Positions 51,611-64,000 of a stretch of DNA of 64,000 bases are shown in pieces. Each line of letters opens with the position of its first letter. Position 1 is the first letter of the stretch. The translations under genes and the position numbers were made by a program. Where the stretch lies: positions 14,612,604 to 14,676,603 of the forward strand of contig JACDQD010000011.1 of NCBI GenBank assembly GCA_019843655.1, in the 5' to 3' direction. Below the pieces are notes generated by a model. The model made no database searches and had not been told where the DNA came from. It saw nothing but the letters and a program-made list of their open reading frames with translations. The DNA comes from Lethocerus indicus. Taxonomy: Eukaryota; Arthropoda; Insecta; Hemiptera; Belostomatidae.

Positions 51611-51735
51611 GCAATGTATCGCGATAACGTTTCGTCTCCAATGGATTTCACGCCGAGAAAAATATCCTACTATATCATTCGCGCGGGTCCAATAAACGAA
51701 TCGCGCGCCAGGTTGCAATTGTACCTTCGACATAA
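51611..51735 (+). CDS. Candidate internal exon, unknown product
   Basis: A TTTACTCTCTGTGTTCAG acceptor leads into 41 open codons plus two bases, ending at a donor-like AA|GTAAGC. The frame begins A-M-Y-R-D-N and contains FTPRKISYYII. Composition is unlike the AT-rich flanks. If a CTTCAG 40 bases downstream were the next acceptor, the frame would continue about 11 codons to TAA, but a 40-bp intron is very short. No family is recognised. The minus strand is also open here, which weakens the case. Confidence 0.17.
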
Positions 51736-52119
51736 GTAAGCATATACCCGACATTCGTGCATAATTTTACTTCAGGATTAGTGAAGGAGCGACGGCGAAA
51801 CATCAATAACGAATTCGTACATAATTATCCAACATCAGGTTTTCATTTTCCATTCAGATTAAAATCTGATACAGCAGTCGGTAACAGTTTAAGTTTCACA
51901 CTAACTTAAAATAAGTAATATACAAGGAAAAATGCCCATTTTTAGAGGTCGAAAATTTGATTCTGACAGTTACAGTGGGTGGGGGGCCGTCCACAAGGGT
52001 CAACACTCGGCCAATAGCCGAACGTCCTCCAATACCGCCTCCTCTCGCCTTCTGAGTTACGATCAAGTCCGGCCAGATATATCAGATCATTCGATTCTAT
52101 CGCCATCTCCCTCCCACAC

Positions 52120-52120
<1 letters not shown>

Positions 52121-52165
<45 letters not shown>
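52121..52165. repeat. TA microsatellite between inverted flanks
   Basis: About 45 bases of pure TA are bordered by CTCCCACACG on the left and CACGTGGGAG on the right. These are near-complementary, so the whole 52111-52176 segment could form one cruciform or hairpin. Confidence 0.95.
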
Positions 52166-52172
<7 letters not shown>

Positions 52173-52176
52173 GAGT

Positions 52177-55100
52177 GAGACAGAGAAGGGCGACGAAGAG
52201 GGAGGAGGTTGAGCCCATAATCACGTTGCCGGGACGTCAAGAGTTCTGTTCCGGCGTCTGTTCCGCGCGATTAATTCAAGACTGGTTTTATTCCGATTAT
52301 CCCTCTCTGTCCCGTCTTCCCTGGCCATTCCCCGTCCTCCCCTGCCGGGTCTGTCGCCTCCTTTTCCGACGGCCGCCGCCCTTCAAATTATCGTCGCCTC
52401 TAAGCCGGCTCAGAGTTATTCGACACCCGAAATTCTGGACGCTATAAGTCTTCAATATTCCATCGATATTAATATTCAATATAATTGTATATTGTAACAA
52501 AATACCAAAACAGTGGAAGGAGACACAACTTATCGACAATACTATGGTAGTCTACCCTTCCCGTTGCTATTGATCCGATTTAGTGACCGCATTTTAGGAT
52601 CATTATATTCGTCATTATATCTAGAAAATATAGATATATACACTCTTGAAACATTGACACATTTTATAAGAAAAATGTCTTTATTTAACGGTAGTAATTA
52701 GAATTGTTTTGTTGGCTGTTTGTTAGGCAAACCGTATTATAGAGTAGGTTCCCAGTGATGGATCATAGAAAACTTAGGAATTATGAATTTACATAAGCTA
52801 GTTAAATAAATATAAAGGGAGTGTGTAGTAATATGAATTCATTACGACCGAAAAACAAATTTTATTCTCCAGTAGATTAGATCTATCGTCCTGTCGCAAG
52901 TACTCGAACCGAACAAAGTGAAACCTGTTGGGAGGCTGAGGCCGGGGGGTGGACAAGTGACAAACAAGAGTGGGCGAGCCCCCCGAAAGACGTTTTATGC
53001 AATCAAGGGAATTGGCCCGGGGCCCGAAATTCAATCGGCGGGCCCCGGCTAAGAATTAATCGGCCGTTGGATCCGGAGACTCTCCTTGTCCGGGAACTCC
53101 CCCGCTGTCTCCCTCACAACCCCCTACAACCCCCCAAATCTTTCCAACTCTCTTACATATATGTATGAGCGGCCTACTTCCGACCGGGCCCGATAAATGG
53201 CGCATAAAGGAAAAACGGCGCTAAACCTCCGTGGTCCGCCCCAATCGGAGGAATTTAATGAATTTTTCCGCGACTAACTGAGTCGTATATTCCGTGAAAA
53301 ATCATATTTTAACGATATATTGAAATGCGATTTGTTCTTTCAGGGTTCCTGTCTCGGTTTCCCACTTTACTTTACGGTTACATTCTTCAACCTAAAAAAA
53401 TACCAAACTGGACGCTGTTTAAGATTAAAATTTATTATAACTATATATTTTTCTGCAGTAAATCGGTTTCAACTGTTAATGCTCCTCTGACCGGCAACAG
53501 AAATTAATTCCCTCTAATCCCGTAAAGCGCGATGTGTTTCCGAATAAGCGCGAGAATCGAACCGGCGAGATAACATTTTTATTTATAACCGTATCACCGG
53601 ATAATTTGAATACTCCCGGCCGTCGGGGTATAAAAAATAACGCCGGGGAAAAAAAGAAAAAATAGAAGGGCGTTGGAGAGGCAACAACGCGGGCGATCCG
53701 TTCGGGGTTTGAACCCCATTTGTCGGTGGACGGGGCGGAACCCCTTTGTGAATCGCGAGATTTATAAAGCGGGAGCGGGGCCGGCTATTTATCAGGATTT
53801 AGAAATAGAAAAATTAAGTGTGTCCCAGGGCCGATCCTGTCTGTTGTGACCGGCCGGTGATAGATTGAGGGTCACAGTTCCTATTCAGAACGGTAGGGTT
53901 TTTTTTTCTCCACGCTCTCTCTACACGGTCGCTTCTTTTTTATTAACCGAAACCGACCGGCTACAAATGACCGACCGGATATCCCCCGCCTCTGGGGCCC
54001 ACTCGCATATTCCTCCCGCTTGAGACACTCTAGTCCTGCGCGCTATCCTGCCATCTATTGTCCTTAATTATTTTCATATCGCTATAGGATGAAACAGCTT
54101 ACATTTAGTATAAATGATTCATTCTCCGATGTTCGCTCTGGACAGTCTGGGGGCTTGGTAGGGCCGGGAAGTGGTGGTTAGCCGGACGCTCGGGTCAGAC
54201 GGGGGTGTCGGCGGTTAGGGGGAAGTGCGGCCTTACGGCTTTCCATCGAAATGAGATTCGTGAACACGACGGAACTCGGACCGAAACGTGATCGGAGCAT
54301 CCGACCGGCGGTATAAAATGCGGAGCAATTACGGGCCGGTCCGAGGGAGGAAAATCATTCCCGATATTTGCTTTTATAATCGTACCGGCGGCCTTGCATT
54401 CCGCCAAACGAATTATCCCTCCCGGTTCGTGGCTCAAGACTGAGAATTCATAACGAGACGTATTATACTGCGCCGGGTCTCCTTCGTGAGGCGGAAACGA
54501 ACCGAGGAGTATTCTTTTATGAGGTTGTCACGAAAAATTTGAAAATCTTAATTGCGATTAAGATACTACCCTTAGAAGATACTGGCCTTTATCGAAATCG
54601 CTTTCGAAAAATATAAGACGAAGGAAAGAAAACGGGAGATTCTGGTGCTGATAGCCTAAGCGATGCAGTTCATAATGTGGAGGACTTACCCACGTATATA
54701 CACATATAATAATTACCAGTGTTTCGAAGAAATTAAATTGAAATTCTAGTATACTGTTGCGTGAATCGTAGAAATTTAAGCCTGTGATAAATAATCAACA
54801 GTCAACCAAAGTGGATTACTTAAAACTGTATAAAATGGAGAACTGGTGTACGAATGTTGTGACAACTACTGTTGCTTGTGAACAGTGTTGTTGCCTGTGA
54901 AAATGTAGTATTCTAAGAAGTATTCGAATATTACACATTTTAATTTAGTTACACTATAATTTTCGGATATTAAGAGATGCCTATAGAAGATGGCTGGCTG
55001 AACGCGGTGTAGTTTCGGGCCCAAGAGGGGATAGAGTATTTCACACGAATAATTACGAATTAATTGCATTACATGTAATTTCATGAGATAGGCTAGTTCG

Positions 55101-58100
55101 AAATTGCCGCGGATGGCAATTCTTTTGTGAACTCTCAATGTCCAAAAGAAAACTAAACGGTAGTTCGTTCTTACACTCCGTGTAAAAAGAGATGTCAGAT
55201 AACGTAAAGGATACATTGAGAGCTCGCAATTATATCTCATTACAGTGGGGAAGGGGGGGGGGGGGAGTAAACATCCGGGCGGCTATTAGCGCCATGGGAT
55301 CGGCGATCAGAGGTATCAGCGGGGTTGTGGGAGGGAATCCGGCCAAAAACCTGTGGGAAGAGTCACGGTGGGAAAGATAAGAAGGGGGAGTTGGTAGAGG
55401 CGAGGGGAGAGGGGAGATTTGCATGAGTGGTATCGAGGAGCCCCCCCGGGTTAACTAGGGCCCAGTTGTTTCTTGTTTCCTCCCTAATTACAGTTTTGAC
55501 CGGAGCCACGGCCATTATTGTAGCCGCCCGGTCGGAAGGGCGGCGGGGGCGGGGGAGGGACAGGCAAATTTTCACGGTCCCTCCTACCACCCCACAGGCG
55601 CCTCCCACAACACTCGCTCACCCGAACAACAGTTCCGATATGACGAACACAGCCGAATATTCGAGGAAACTGAGGAGATTCGTTTAATGGACGATACGAT
55701 TTATGCGTTAATGAAAGGTACGAGATATAAATATTATTTTTGTAACTTGTACTATAATGATCACAGAATTAGCTGCGAAAATTTCTTTGGAGATAACCCG
55801 AAACCGGTATTAAACATAATGTTAAATCACCCTTCCTATATCCAATAATCCTATTACAATACAAACCTTAATAATTAAGAATTATTAACCTAGAACATTT
55901 TGAGTAAGGTTGTATTTCTTTAAACATTTTTCAGGAATCATAATTATTCCCATTCCTTTTTCAGTTTGATTAGCGCAGTTTTGATAATGTTGCATACGTG
56001 TCAATGATTATATTTGATTTAATCACTCTCATCGATCCGTATCAATGAATATAATAACGTTGGGAAATGCTAATCGCGGTCGTGAATAGTAATGGACGCA
56101 TAAAACAAACAGTTGAGTTCAGAAAAAAACGGCGACCTGGTTTAGGACAGCAGGGATCACTGTGGCCCAGTTGATAGCGGAGTCCGAGCCCTCGTGATGA
56201 ATATATGACTGGGGAAAAAACTAATGAAGATGGATAAAGCCGTGTATTGTCGAGAGATGGACCGATCCCGGTTGGTTTTGGAAGGGGGTAGAAAAACGCG
56301 CGGTGATTAATTTGAATTAAGCAAAACGAATTATAAATCGCTTAATTGTGTTTTCTCCTTTTGTCCAATGCATAAATAGATTGATGGTACGTACTCTTTG
56401 TTTTTCGATAGAACATTAAGTAAATATGAACCTTACGTTTCATGTCGGTTCGTTGAGGCAATTTTAATATTTGATTGCGAGACCGTTAAATTATGTAGTC
56501 AGATTTTTATCCGAAAATTGATCGTTAAGCCACGGACTATAGCCTGATGTTTCTGGTTAAGGGTCAAGCAAGAATATCGTCATTTTTTGAAGACTCGATC
56601 ATTGATCTTCCCATAACATTATCCAACAGGGTACCATAAAATATATCATGATGTCCGGCCGATTTTAAAGCTCACTCGTGACAGTTTGGCAGAGGCAATC
56701 GGGTAATGAAGCGCGGACAGGGTCCGGTGGCACGGCCGTGATTTACCGGCAACGAGCGGTGAGGGGGGCCGCCAAATAACTACGCTCGTGAGGAATGACC
56801 GAAAATCATTAATCTCTCTGCTTAATTCGAGGTCCATCTCCGCTGGGGAGGAAGATCCACGAAACCGATAGAAATCCGGTCGGGGCCCAGGGCCGGAAAG
56901 ACGACGATAGCCGATCGACGCCCAATATGAAGCCGTATCGGGCTTACCGTTGAATTACGGCTAAAGCAAACATCCTTCAGCGTTTTTCGTGACTCCGGGA
57001 CTACATCGAAAACAGGAGGAAGAAAACTCCTAAAGGTGGGGGGAAGAAATAATGATTATCCGTCGGTTAATTTCCATTTTTAATCGGCTCTTCGTGTCGG
57101 GCGATAGCCGAGGACGACACTGCGTCGGACTGATTTACGGCCGTATGACCTCCGTTCCCATAACGCATTTTGATTTACTCCCCCCTCCCCGCCTCTCGAC
57201 GAAACCACAAATGTGAATGGGAATCGTTATTATACGTTTAATTTGCATACACCGCCAGTGGTAGACCGACTACCATTACCGTGAATTACGATGGGCGGGA
57301 CCGTTCGTTTATGCCCCCACCAACCCCCCCCCTTCCAACGCCATTCGTCGTCCTTTTCGGTTACATCGTTACTAAACGCCGTATCATTGTTTTAATGGCT
57401 CGTAAAAATATTATGTGTCGCCCAATTTGCATAGTTGGCGGCGCGGGTTCGGGATTAAGAGAGCCCCCACACCTTTATTTGGGCCCGACCGGATAAAGGT
57501 TTATGACGACGCCATTAATCCTTGTTCAACAATTGCCGGCAATGTTTTAATTGCGGGCAATTCGTAGAACTTGTATTGGGACATCCTTAAAAAAACGGCT
57601 AAATACAAAACGACGTTGTAAAATTTCACTTTATTGCCGCTGTTAAAATCCCGTATTTGAGTTAAATAGTCAGTTTATCACAGTGGTTCGTCGGGCCGTG
57701 GACTTGGCCCATTTTTATATCTTATCGAACGGAAATTACCGACATATTTCCAGTGAAATCGTTTCTATTTCTAAATCTAGTCAAGTTAATGTACTTCTAA
57801 AATACGTGCAAAAATAAATAAGTATGCTCCAAATTAGCATTCCCCTCTCTTCATACGATGCTTAGGGTCACATTATATAAATACAATATTGTAGACAAAT
57901 TATAGTTAAAAAGCTCTAAAATCAATTCAATCCTATATCTTTTTCAATCAATGTTGAATAAAAAAATAGAATTCACATTCATAGTTGAAGTTCATTTGAC
58001 CAGATGACAGCCTGTATACCTCACAATATTATAAAGTATAACCGCAATAAAACCTCTTCATTTGTTTGATTTCAGAACATAATTTCAATGTAAAAAAAAT

Positions 58101-59068
58101 ACTAAATGATTTACCGTCTGTACTTGCTATTCATGCACCGATATCAACTATAAGCCACATCATTTGTACATACCTGAAACAGACAAAAACAGACGGGACA
58201 CATTAATAACACTAATAAAAACTTTTTCATATAAAAATATTATTGATAAGTCGCTCTGCGAGATGCCAAAACAAAACTTACATAGAAACAGAGAATTATA
58301 ATTGATTACTTCATTTCTTAGGATATATTTCCAGTTTTCGTCATCGTACGATTATTCCGGTTTATGATTATTCCTTCATCATAGTTGAAGTTTAACAATC
58401 GCATTCGGTCGAAGGGTGATGAATCTTCTATTATTTCAAGTCGGGTGCGGTTAGGAAACGAGGCTTTTACTGGTGCGGCCGGCGGGCCCCATTTATCAGT
58501 GAGATTAGGCGAAAAGGGAGCCGGGATGGAGGGCGAGAACGCGGGGAGTAGAAGAATGAATATTTAGTCGGGGTCGGTCAGTTCGTTCAGGTAGGTTAGT
58601 GATATCGGTGGCAACAGGTGGCCCGCTCCCGCCCACCATCATACACCATTAAACCCGCCGCTCATCCATCATCGGCAAAAACTCCCGATACCCGGGACAG
58701 CCATTAGCGTTTCTGGCATTCGAACTCCCGCGGGAATCGGGACCGTTCCTTTCTTTCTCCTCCCCAGGGCGGCCGTTAATCCCACAAAGGGGCCGACACT
58801 GCGAAAACAAAGCCGGGGGTGCAAATTCTACCCGGGCCGTCACCCATTAAGACGGGTAACGAGTATTCTTCCTCGGAGAATGGCCATTATCCTGGAATTG
58901 GTCACTAATCGGCGCAGTTGACTCACCGGCGACAGGAAAACTCGTGTTTCATATCATCGCTATTTCGTATCCGGATGACTTATTACGAATTTCTCCGTAA
59001 AACGTCATTTTTCAACTAGTTAGTCAAACATAATCAGATAGGAGCGGAAAACAACCTAATTAATTTAC
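52177..59068. other. No supportable gene; mosaic DNA
   Basis: GC-rich blocks lie near 52200-52430, 52920-53250, 53560-54020, 54120-54500, 55240-55620, 56660-57000 and 58430-58860. The 171-codon frame over 51932-52447 runs through the TA repeat and is not a gene. The 124-codon minus frame at 54866-55240 shows no motif that I know. No RNA gene or transposon was recognised. Confidence 0.5.
55253..55265. repeat. Poly-G run of 13
   Basis: Thirteen consecutive G in a purine-rich block; a potential quadruplex former and a likely sequencing or assembly weak point. Confidence 0.92.
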
Positions 59069-59398
59069 TATTCTTATTATTAACAGCGCGAAACTTTCTT
59101 AACAATAAACGTCGTACTCTAACTAACCAATGGCAAATATTAGCCTTCCTTCGGCGAAAATTACTTGTACGCGGGAATTTTATTTTCCGGGGCAAATTTG
59201 CTATCTCGGCTCGGATTATTCATGAATTTCAGTCAACTATTTTTGGAAAGAGCTGGAGTCTGTAAACTAATACTTTTTCTCGAAATTGTACTTACTATTA
59301 TTAACACCCTTTCTTTACAAAAACGTCCTCCTATTCTTTCTAATAAATGGTGGCAAATATTAGTCTTCCGCCCGGGGAAAATTAGTTCCACTGTAAAT
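59069..59398 (+). repeat. Old direct duplication, about 220-bp offset
   Basis: The segment around 59075-59165 and the segment around 59297-59398 align in the same direction. They share an ATTATTAACA start, a CTTTCTT block, AACGTC, and an exact TGGCAAATATTAG (59131-59143 and 59351-59363) followed by CTTCC and GAAAATTA. Several small indels separate them. Both copies lack a conserved reading frame, so it is a decayed tandem duplication or a repeated regulatory module. Confidence 0.6.
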
Positions 59399-59659
59399 TT
59401 CTCCCCTTAATCCTCAGTCGGAGCTAGCTTATTGCTCGGGCCTTCCAAAGTGAGCGTCGCCCAGGCATTTTTCTCAGTTTGTTGAGGCGGCCGGAATAAT
59501 TGTATTTAATTTGTTCAACTGGGAATAATTCCCGGCCTCCGTTTGATATTCGTAGCCGTCCGCCTGTCCGGCGCCCTCCCCGGCCATAATAGCCCCAGTT
59601 CATCCCGCTAAAAGCCTCCTCCCGGCTTTCTCAGTTGACGTATCCTCCTCCCGGCCTTT

Positions 59660-59688
59660 AGAGAGAGAAGGAGGGAAAGAGAGAGCGC
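59660..59688. repeat. Short GAGA-rich tract
   Basis: GAGAGAGAAG and AAGAGAGAGC units in a purine run at the edge of a GC-rich block; one of the window's five GA/CT tracts. Confidence 0.6.
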
Positions 59689-59699
59689 GGACATCTTTT

Positions 59700-62600
59700 T
59701 ATGAATCATATCGCTGATGGTCCAAGCTGACAACGGGAGTTTTCAGAGTTCGTCGCAATATTCTGTGTTTTAGAGTGATTCTCTAGACGGCCCCGAGTGG
59801 TATTTTTTGCGAGAATAATATTATCTACTGACATCTGCAATGATAACAAGTGCCTAAATAATTACTTTTCATTGTGCATTCGTACCCTAAATATTAAGCA
59901 AAACCATACTTATTCAACCTACTGTTAAATTAAGTGCAATAACAATTCGACGAATATAAATATGTGAAAATAACTCATTCCCTAGAGACCTCTCAATGGA
60001 CGGTCATACATCATAGTCGACTTTGTAAACTGATGAATGCTCGCCTTTAACAGGACAATAAAATCGAATTATTATTGGGTATACAGCCGCTGCAGTAACT
60101 AAGAAAGACTGGCACATCGAAACTATCCCAGAATGCTGTCGGTTCGCCGAAGGCGCCCGTCTGGAAACATAAATTAGCCCGAGTGATCATGAAATAATGG
60201 GTATTGACTGGAGGCAGGTAAGAACACTGAGTCAATACTCGTGAGGGGCCGCTTCCCCCGGCCTTTTTTCCTCCTCTGGTGCCCGCTCCTTCATTTCTAC
60301 CTGGGGTATCGGCTCCGGTAAGTTTTTACTCCACGAGGGTAATTAAAGCTGCGAAAAGAAATAATAAATTGCCCCGGCCATAAAGTGAAATATGCGACCA
60401 CACCCCTCCCCCTCTTTTTACTACCGGGCATCGGTTTGAACGGAGGAGGAGCCGGAGAGTAACTCAACTTACCCGGGCTATTAAGCTCGGGGGCACTTCA
60501 CAGGCGTGGAGGGGCTTCCCTGGAAACCATACTCTCGGACAAGTCTAAGAATAAACCAAGTGGGTTAACTACAAACGGATACCGTAGTGGTTTACGGCCG
60601 TCGAGGTCAAATTCACCATACCGGAACGATAGCCGTTTGATTTTTATATCTACTTGGTTTTATGGGCAGTCGGCAAGGCAGTAATCTAGTTTTGAGTATC
60701 TGCCGCGCTGATATATCCTTATGAAAACAGCGCGGGATCGAGAAACGCACGGGCCATCGAATATTAGGTTATAACAAGAGCATTGTGCGTTATATCTCCG
60801 ACCCGATCGACTCTCAACCCGGACTTGGTCGGTTAGGGATCGAATTAGACAGACCGGTAACACATTAAGATTTCCTCAAAAATCATTTTACGACTACGTT
60901 TGCCACTGACAATAAGGATACAGATCATAAAATACCCCGAGGCTATTAAATAATTCGACTAAATGAAATTATAAATTGCATAAGAAAATATGAACACAGC
61001 AAACGATTGTATTATTCTTTCTCAGGGTTTAACGAACTACTGAAAGGTGAGCGCAGTAACTTTTCAACTAGTTTCAACTCAACTAAACAAACAGAGCTTA
61101 GTAAAACTCAAACACCCCCTTGCACAACCCCAATAGCACGATATACTCCGTTAAATATTCATTATAAATAATAGAGTCGCGTAAGATCTAATAAAAAGAT
61201 GAAGTGGTCAGAATTCATATCTCTAGGTGCTGCCTTCTACAGTTGGTGTTGGAACACCAGAAGAATATCCCTGTAATTAAGGTTCTCTAATTAATGTAAT
61301 CCCTTTAATATACCAGTATAGTGATATTGTTCACGTGTCCAATGGAAACAATAAATATTATAATTAATTAAGAAATGTTAACAAAATATATATATTACTT
61401 AAATGACGTATGTAAAGCTAAAACTGGAGTCAAACTGTTAGCTGAGTGTTACGCACATGCAGAAGAAACGATGGATATGGGGGTGAGTGGGGGTTTACGG
61501 AGGGTTGCTAATTAAAAGCAAGCGTCGGCCAATTAACAAGTGCGCCCAATGGTGTCTCCCTGGCCCTGGGGGAGGCATTGTCCCCACACATCAAATTTGT
61601 GGGCCAAACTGAACCCACGACCGGGGGCCGAGTGTGAAAAGCGCACCGGGGAATTTCAGACGCCGAGTGACGAAATTAAGTCCGGGAGTAAATAATTTTC
61701 AATTGCCATCAACGTGCGATACAGGGAAAACTTATTCCCTGCATTATTATCCCCCCAGCACGTCAATGACATCCACACAAATGGCTTACACATAACAAAA
61801 TTACTTGTTAAGATCCCAATAAAAATTGATTTCAGAATCAAATTCGTCTGAATGTCACAAACGATTTTTCTAATACGAGTAAATTTAAAACTAAAATATA
61901 TAGATATGGTCAACACTGTTCCCATGAACGATATACACACAGATTTGTTGGTAAAATAATTGTCTAATCGCTTTTAAATTTCTGAAGAGGCCAACTGTGG
62001 GAAAGTGAAAGGAATAAAAGCGAATACACTCACAGCAAACAAAATTAGCTTGCGATTGGTGCTTCCCGTGCCAGAATAATTTCGGCAACTCACGAATATA
62101 ACACTGTTTACTCTGCACTCTTCAACTCAATTCATACTTCAGAATGTAATATCCCTTTGGAAATACAAGTTTGAATACTACGATTCTAGTTATCCTCTGC
62201 CTCTACTCGCTTTCCAAAAATATACTTTCCTAATTATGGCAACATAATAATTGCGAAAGTGCAATTCTCTGATATTTATCGATTGGTTAGCCTGCTGTAC
62301 AAAATGAATTGTGTTAAATGAAAGTTAGTTGTCGGACTGGGGGAATTATTGGGGGGAAAAACGTGATTTAAATGAGCGAACTCGAATCGCCCTGACTGGC
62401 GGTAGGATGTTACAGCCATTACTTCAGCAGTATTGTATTTGTTAATACAAGGACCGTAAAGGTCACTGCGGAGAAGAGAGGGTCGGTTTAATCCTTATTC
62501 TATTGGCAGACAGTTCAGTGCCGTGATTTGAGGCTCGGGCGGCGGAATCGGATTGTGGAAGAAGAGACACAAGGAGAGGCGTACAGATTGGGGGTTCGGC

Positions 62601-64000
62601 GTGATGTACCGGCCGGGGCCAAAAAGGTCCGGGTCGCGTCCATCGATCATAGCCGGAAGAAGGGTGTCCAACGGCCCGTGACCCGTCCCAACCGTCTCCC
62701 CCCCTAAGCATTCCCGCTTCTTGCTCCCGGTTCCACCACCGGGTAGAGAGGGAGAGAGAGAGAGCCCAGCGAATTCGTGACGGAATCCCGGAGTCCGGTT
62801 GTTACTATTCATTCGGCCCCTATTGATGGATTGCCGAAATCGGCCCAAAGAAATCAGTTACTCCGTTAACTAGCCGTAACCGGACAGTTATCCCCCACTG
62901 AAGATCTGAAGGGAAATACACCGCTAGCCGATGCCCTGAGAATCAGCAGATATGGTAAATTCCGAAATAAAATATTTTCAACAAATTTAAGACAGTTATA
63001 AATGTATTTCCAGTTTAATGAATTTAATAATAAGAATCTACTTTTTTAACTTCGATAATTAAAATCAATTACAATTTCCCCGTATTTATACAAACTACAT
63101 ATTAATCTAATAGTGACAATGCCGAAATCTGTTATAGAAAATATAGTCGAGGTATTATATCGCAGAGGGGATAATATCGTATTTTATTAAGTCCCGCGGG
63201 TGGGGGGGGAGATAACGCCGGCAAACGGAAGCTTATATGTTATAGCGAAAGTTAGATTACCGCTGGTTTAAAATTTAGCGTTTGACGAGCGGCCGGGGTG
63301 GGGTGGGGGCCGTTAACGGGGAAACATCCCGGGGACCACATGAAAGGCGGAGTTTATAAATATGAAACTAGAGGGTCACTTTGTATGCCGGAGAATCGGG
63401 CCCGGCTCGGTTCCGCGTTAAGGGGGTTGGGGGAGGAGAGTTGAGTTTGGGCTAGGGGTGGGGGCCTCGATAATTTCCGTTTCGGAGAGCGGAATGAAGC
63501 TTAAAAAGAAGAAAAAATATGGAAACAAATTTTGCCAACTCTCGACGGCGGAACGAAATCGCCGATTGAGGCGGTGTCGAAAGGCGATCGGGGCCAGGAA
63601 ATTAAAGGTGGAAAACGCGGATCCGAACTCGGATTCCCGACACGGAGTTTTCGGAGCCGTTAATTTTCCGAAAGGGCCCCGCGTCTCGGTTTTATAATCT
63701 ACTTTTTCTCATGTCCCACTCCCCGGCCCGTTCCCCGCCACCACCCACACACGCCCCATGCGTTAACCCAGGAAATGTGCTCGCTCCGGAGCCAGACATT
63801 CGTGATACGACTGTGAATAATTAATATCTTCATTGCAGGTGCGCTCTGAGAGCCCGAGGGGCATCACGTTCGAACGCGTTCGCATTCGGCATTCCCGAGG
63901 CGTTAATCTTGGACCGGGCATTTGTTTTTATCCCACCGAACATTTATTTATAGCTTTTTTAAGAAAAATATTCGAAAGGCGGACAAACCGTACAATTTCA
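59700..64000. other. No supportable gene to the window end
   Basis: AT-rich DNA at 59820-60060, 60850-61460 and 61660-62330 alternates with GC-rich blocks at 60240-60500, 62460-62850 and 63180-63770. After an acceptor-like TTCATTGCAG ending at 63838, one frame stays open to the window edge (about 54 codons). It has no recognisable motif and cannot be judged without the next bases. Confidence 0.45.
62744..62764. repeat. Short GAGA-rich tract
   Basis: A GAGAGGGAGAGAGAGAGAG run inside a GC-rich block. Confidence 0.6.

Noticed and set aside
51932..52447. 171-codon open frame, the longest in the window
   Set aside because: Its middle is the TA microsatellite read as Tyr-Ile repeats; the sides show no domain.
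54866..55240. 124-codon minus-strand frame
   Set aside because: No recognisable family and no splice or start context.
61026..61046. 21-bp microexon-like segment between TTCTCAG and GTGAGC
   Set aside because: Too short to support without transcript evidence.

Overview
This window reads as non-coding nuclear DNA from an invertebrate animal, most likely an arthropod. The evidence is: no long open frames on either strand; no operon layout; no CpG depletion in the GC-rich blocks; several long (TA)n microsatellites; a decayed Jockey-type LINE; and a short terminal-inverted-repeat element. I cannot name a species. I did not recognise any host protein-coding gene, rRNA, snRNA, intact tRNA, microRNA or CRISPR array. 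Most open frames of 60-140 codons lie in GC-rich blocks, or run through TA repeats as Tyr-Ile strings. Many can only be opened from TTG or GTG, so I treat them as chance.

Layout. 1-18 kb: AT-rich stretches alternate with GC-rich blocks of a few hundred bases; a long CT tract lies at 12.4 kb and a CA tract at 13.3 kb. 18-24 kb: a (TA)25 microsatellite and a degenerate tRNA-like segment (19.03-19.10 kb). 24-31 kb: exon-like segments, a cluster of small inverted repeats at 24.8 kb, and the best candidate gene fragment, two exon-like blocks around an 85-bp intron-like spacer (29917-30349). 31-45 kb: poly-G plus GGC repeats, a three-copy 32-bp tandem repeat (32.95 kb), a second TA microsatellite (35.55 kb) and a 135-codon stop-free frame (39.5 kb). 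45-48.5 kb is the most structured part: a fossil Jockey-like reverse transcriptase C-terminus (minus strand), a 10-bp-period minisatellite, and two oppositely oriented copies of a short element with terminal inverted repeats, the first bounded by TA dinucleotides like a Tc1/mariner-type MITE. 48.5-64 kb: a GAGA-rich tract, two more TA microsatellites, an exon-like segment at 51.6 kb and an old direct duplication at 59.1-59.4 kb.

The pieces do not form a pathway. The most economical reading is an intergenic or long-intron region, perhaps with regulatory islands, carrying sparse old transposon debris. The repeat nest at 47.0-48.5 kb is the best-supported finding. The exon-like segments are offered with low confidence because window-wide chance matches to splice signals are expected.
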